DNA from: Sphingobacterium litopenaei
Lineage (GTDB): Bacteria; Bacteroidota; Bacteroidia; Sphingobacteriales; Sphingobacteriaceae
Length of the DNA: 64,000 nucleotides
Assembly: GCF_014692495.1 (NCBI RefSeq)
Contig: NZ_JACOIJ010000009.1
Coordinates: 47,346-111,345 of the forward strand
Direction: 5' to 3'
Shown here: positions 61,923-64,000 of the stretch, one piece after another
Layout of the letters: every line of letters begins with the position of its first letter
Numbering within the stretch: position 1 is the first letter of the stretch
Notes under the pieces: model-generated
The model's input: the letters and a program-made list of their open reading frames with translations, nothing else
What the model was told of the DNA's origin: nothing
Databases searched by the model: none
Made by a program: the position numbers and the translations under genes

Positions 61923-62681
61923 CTATTTTATCGTATCAATAACCCAAATTTCAGTATCTCCCTTATACGGATTTTTAAGTGTATTTTGCATCATCGGTCG
62001 CCCCATCATCCCATAACCATAAGGCGAATACATATTATTATTTCTCTTTCTTGCATTCTCTGCTGCTTTTTTAAGCATAGCAAATTGCGTGTTAATTCCC
62101 AAATGAACAGCTATTTGATTCGACTTCACTCCAACTAAATCCAACGGAATCTTCGCCTCATAAACTAAACATTTATTACTGTCCACTTGTACTTTTGCTT
62201 GTATTCCGTAGTCATTGTCTAATGCTAGAACTCCATCTCTTACTCTTCCAAAACCTGTTAAATAATAACCATTAACATTATTCAAGAGCTCTTGTTCAAA
62301 TTTTTTTTGATCCATTTCCTCATCGTTGGCAATAGCGCGTTTACGCTCTCTATCCCAATAAGGAAAATTTAACCTCGCTCCATCTTTCTTTTTCTCATCG
62401 TAACTGATGTCTACAAAAAGCCCGCCACGAAAAGCTTCTCTTTGTAACTGAAGATCTTTGACAACAATAGCAACAATCAATTCATTGTTTTGTTCAGTTA
62501 TCCCAAATGACCAAAAATCATCGGCTACTGCGTTCAAATTGCCGCCCCAATCTTCTACATTTGCATCAATGGTTAGGTCGTTAGTTCTTGCGAAAGAATA
62601 GTTGACTTTTTTGTTTTTCTGTGCAAATGATATAATTGGCAGTAAAAAACATATCAGAAGAAAAGTTAGTTTGTTCATCAA
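61923..62681 (-). CDS. Secreted CBM9/DOMON-like protein, partner of the beta-barrel receptor
   Basis: 252 aa. A signal peptide (FLLICFLLPIISFAQK) is followed by a beta-sandwich with the CBM9-like opening NDLTIDANVEDWGG and AKIPLDLVGVKSNQIAVHLG near its end. The C-terminal tail is Met/Gly/Asn-rich (NNNMYSPYGYGMMG). It is the upstream gene of the receptor operon, so the two should act together. The sugar-binding fold is an inference from the opening motif only. Confidence 0.55.
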   Translation of the reverse strand: MMNKLTFLLICFLLPIISFAQKNKKVNYSFARTNDLTIDANVEDWGGNLNAVADDFWSFGITEQNNELIVAIVVKDLQLQREAFRGGLFVDISYDEKKKDGARLNFPYWDRERKRAIANDEEMDQKKFEQELLNNVNGYYLTGFGRVRDGVLALDNDYGIQAKVQVDSNKCLVYEAKIPLDLVGVKSNQIAVHLGINTQFAMLKKAAENARKRNNNMYSPYGYGMMGRPMMQNTLKNPYKGDTEIWVIDTIK

Positions 62682-62705
62682 TTTTCCTACTTATTGTTAC
62701 ATTTG
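62670..62705 (+). promoter_or_regulatory. Possible promoter of rnhB (TTTG-N24-TACATTTG)
   Basis: TACATTTG (62698-62705) matches the -7 consensus, but its only TTTG partner (62670-62673) is 24 bp away, longer than usual, and the leader would be about 108 nt. It overlaps the 5' end of the gene on the other strand. Confidence 0.25.
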
Positions 62706-62819
62706 CTTTAGACACCATCAAAAAGGGATGGTTTAAAATGCGATACAAAAAAAAGAATAACTTATTGTATCCTATACAATTTTTTCACATATCACAGAGA
62801 AGTTACATATTATCTAAGC

Positions 62820-63416
62820 ATGTTACTATCACATTTTCAAGAAGATTTAATCGAAGCCGGTTGCGATGAAGCGGGAAGAGGGTGTTTGGCAGGACCTGTT
62901 TTTGCAGCCGCCGTTATATTCCCAAAAGAATATTATAATCCTATCTTAAATGATTCCAAGAAACTTTCGGAGAAAAAAAGAATGGAACTTCGTCCAATTA
63001 TTGAACGTGATGCTTTGGCTTTTGCTGTCAAACCTGTGAGTCCTCAAGAAATTGATAAAATCAATATTCATAATGCTTCTTACAAAGCAATGCATTTAGC
63101 ACTAGATGCCCTGCATATACGACCTGAACTATTATTGATCGATGGTAATAGGTTCATTCCTTATCCAAATGTTGCACATCAGTGCATTATCAAAGGAGAT
63201 GGCAAATACCTTTCAATTGCTGCTGCTTCTATTTTAGCAAAGACTTATCGAGATGATTATATGACAGAACTAGGAAAGGAATTTCCACATTACGATTGGG
63301 CAACAAATAAAGGCTATCCAACGGTAAAACATCGAAATACTGTCCTGGAATTAGGTTTTACACCGCATCACCGTAAAACATTTACAGTAAGCAAACCACA
63401 ACTCACATTATTTTAA
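62820..63416 (+). CDS. rnhB: Ribonuclease HII
   Basis: 198 aa. It cleaves RNA in RNA/DNA hybrids, including single ribonucleotides. The signature [11 protein letters not shown] starts at Asp16-Glu17; the further catalytic acids are in LLIDGNRF and in the AKTYRDDYM region. Normal length. It ends 25 bp before the left end of an IS3-family element, whose hairpin could act as a terminator. Confidence 0.95.
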   Translation: MLLSHFQEDLIEAGCDEAGRGCLAGPVFAAAVIFPKEYYNPILNDSKKLSEKKRMELRPIIERDALAFAVKPVSPQEIDKINIHNASYKAMHLALDALHIRPELLLIDGNRFIPYPNVAHQCIIKGDGKYLSIAAASILAKTYRDDYMTELGKEFPHYDWATNKGYPTVKHRNTVLELGFTPHHRKTFTVSKPQLTLF

Positions 63417-63441
63417 TATAAAAATTAAGGGCTTTTCGAAT

Positions 63442-64000
63442 TGCACTGCCCCCAAAAAGTTAGACACTTTCTGGGGGCATTTTTTATGGAAAGAAAAGTA
63501 AAATACAATTTAACGTTTAAGAAGACTTGTATTGATTTATACTTTAAATCGTCACAATCAATATTAAGTATTAGCACGGAAAATAGTGTATCTAAAAGTA
63601 CTCTGAGTCGATGGATTCAGGATTATGTAAAGTATGGCCTCACGGGTCTTTATCCTAAGAAGAATCAAAATTACTCTTTTGATTTTAAGTACAGGGTGCT
63701 TCAAGTCATGGAGCGAGAGAAGCTTAGTCTTAGTGAGACTCGTTTGAAATTTAAGATTCCCAATGATTCTATCATTGTGCGGTGGCGTAATATTTTTACT
63801 AAATTTGGATTAGAAGGTCTTAAAAGTAAACCCCGAGGCCGTCCTAGAAAAATGAGTACTAACAAACGTAAAGCATATAAATCTCAAAAACCTTTAACTA
63901 GAGAAGAAGAACTTTTACTGGAAATCGAACGGTTACGTTGTGAAAATGCATTTTTAAAAAAGTTCAATGCCTTAATTCAAGCGGAGGAAGAAAAACTAAA
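63442..64000 (+). mobile_element. Left end of an IS3-family element (IS150-like), right end outside the window
   Basis: The end starts TGCACTGCCCCCAAAAAGTT, as in IS150-type left ends, 44 bp before the orfA start. Within it, TGCCCCCA/TGGGGGCA and the adjoining AAAGT/ACTTT form a stem with loop TAGAC. This may also block read-through from rnhB. Confidence 0.8.
63486..64000 (+). CDS. IS3-family transposase OrfA (partial)
   Basis: 171 codons open to the window end. Two helix-turn-helix units are visible, SVSKSTLSRWIQDYVKYG and IPNDSIIVRWRNIFTKFG, followed by the RGRPRK linker and the leucine-zipper-like LEIERLRCENAFLKKF region typical of OrfA ends. An A-AAA-AAG slippery heptamer at 63956-63962 is in the phase required for -1 frameshifting into OrfB, the usual IS3 mechanism, but this stretch also encodes a conserved LKK, so its use is not proved. 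The gene downstream would encode the DDE transposase. Confidence 0.82.
   Translation, partial: MERKVKYNLTFKKTCIDLYFKSSQSILSISTENSVSKSTLSRWIQDYVKYGLTGLYPKKNQNYSFDFKYRVLQVMEREKLSLSETRLKFKIPNDSIIVRWRNIFTKFGLEGLKSKPRGRPRKMSTNKRKAYKSQKPLTREEELLLEIERLRCENAFLKKFNALIQAEEEKL

Noticed and set aside
1..64000. CRISPR arrays, tRNA or rRNA genes, prophage or conjugative modules
   Set aside because: No spaced identical repeats, no tRNA cloverleaf with CCA or T-loop, and no phage or transfer genes were seen. The only mobile DNA is the IS605-type and IS3-type elements.

Overview
The window looks like a chromosomal segment of a Bacteroidota bacterium, most probably Sphingobacteriaceae (Sphingobacterium/Pedobacter-like). 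The support is AT-rich DNA, Bacteroidota-type promoters (TTTG at -33, TAnnTTTG at -7) instead of Shine-Dalgarno-led genes, a 14-gene nuo operon with a short NuoG, an exbB-exbD-exbD-tonB operon, OMP beta-barrel/TonB receptors, a CHAT/PKD locus controlled by an ECF sigma factor, and a SAM-II-type riboswitch before metK. The genus is inferred from gene content only. No rRNA, tRNA or CRISPR array was seen.

Layout. 1-5043: start of a KhtT-like antiporter regulator, an MBL-fold hydrolase, then recJ, lptB and a GH3-family protein in one direction. 5040-10952: an ECF sigma factor and a membrane-anchored TPR (anti-sigma-like) protein, divergent from a secreted PKD protein and a CHAT-protease lipoprotein. 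10928-15607: a 40-codon small ORF, an OmpA-family protein, ilvE, a small secreted NTF2/lumazine-binding-like protein and an MscS channel. 15829-23851: miaA, a pRiA4b ORF-3-like protein, cca and pdxA on the minus strand; rsmA, an FAD monooxygenase and a 2-hydroxyacid dehydrogenase on the plus strand; then a UbiA-like membrane protein on the minus strand. 24040-25956: acs.

26049-27450 is a scar: an alpha/beta-hydrolase lipoprotein gene is cut by a decayed IS605-type element (internally deleted tnpB, frameshifted tnpA, both terminal hairpins still present), and the 3' half of the hydrolase gene is gone. 27472-40447 is the complete respiratory complex I operon nuoA-N (minus strand). 40552-46595 is an envelope energy operon (exbB, exbD, exbD, tonB, a small membrane protein, a PstS-like lipoprotein and a TPR protein). 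47000-48236: a lipid kinase and a SUI1-family factor. 48308-49762: promoter, SAM-II riboswitch and metK.

49801-56747 is the conserved but functionally obscure DUF58/MoxR/DUF4350/DUF4129/membrane protein/SpoIIM/RDD cluster. 56802-62681: fabD, an M16 peptidase, an outer-membrane beta-barrel receptor and its secreted partner. 62820-63416: rnhB, followed immediately by the left end of an IS3-family element that runs out of the window.

Best candidates for new biology: the sigma/TPR-anti-sigma/PKD/CHAT locus, which has the parts of a periplasmic protease-linked signalling system; the SAM-II leader of metK, where one 6-nt element can pair either with the aptamer core or with the initiation region; a 19-bp perfect inverted repeat that buries the mscS start codon; and the tandem TCACCGA boxes upstream of the NTF2-like gene.
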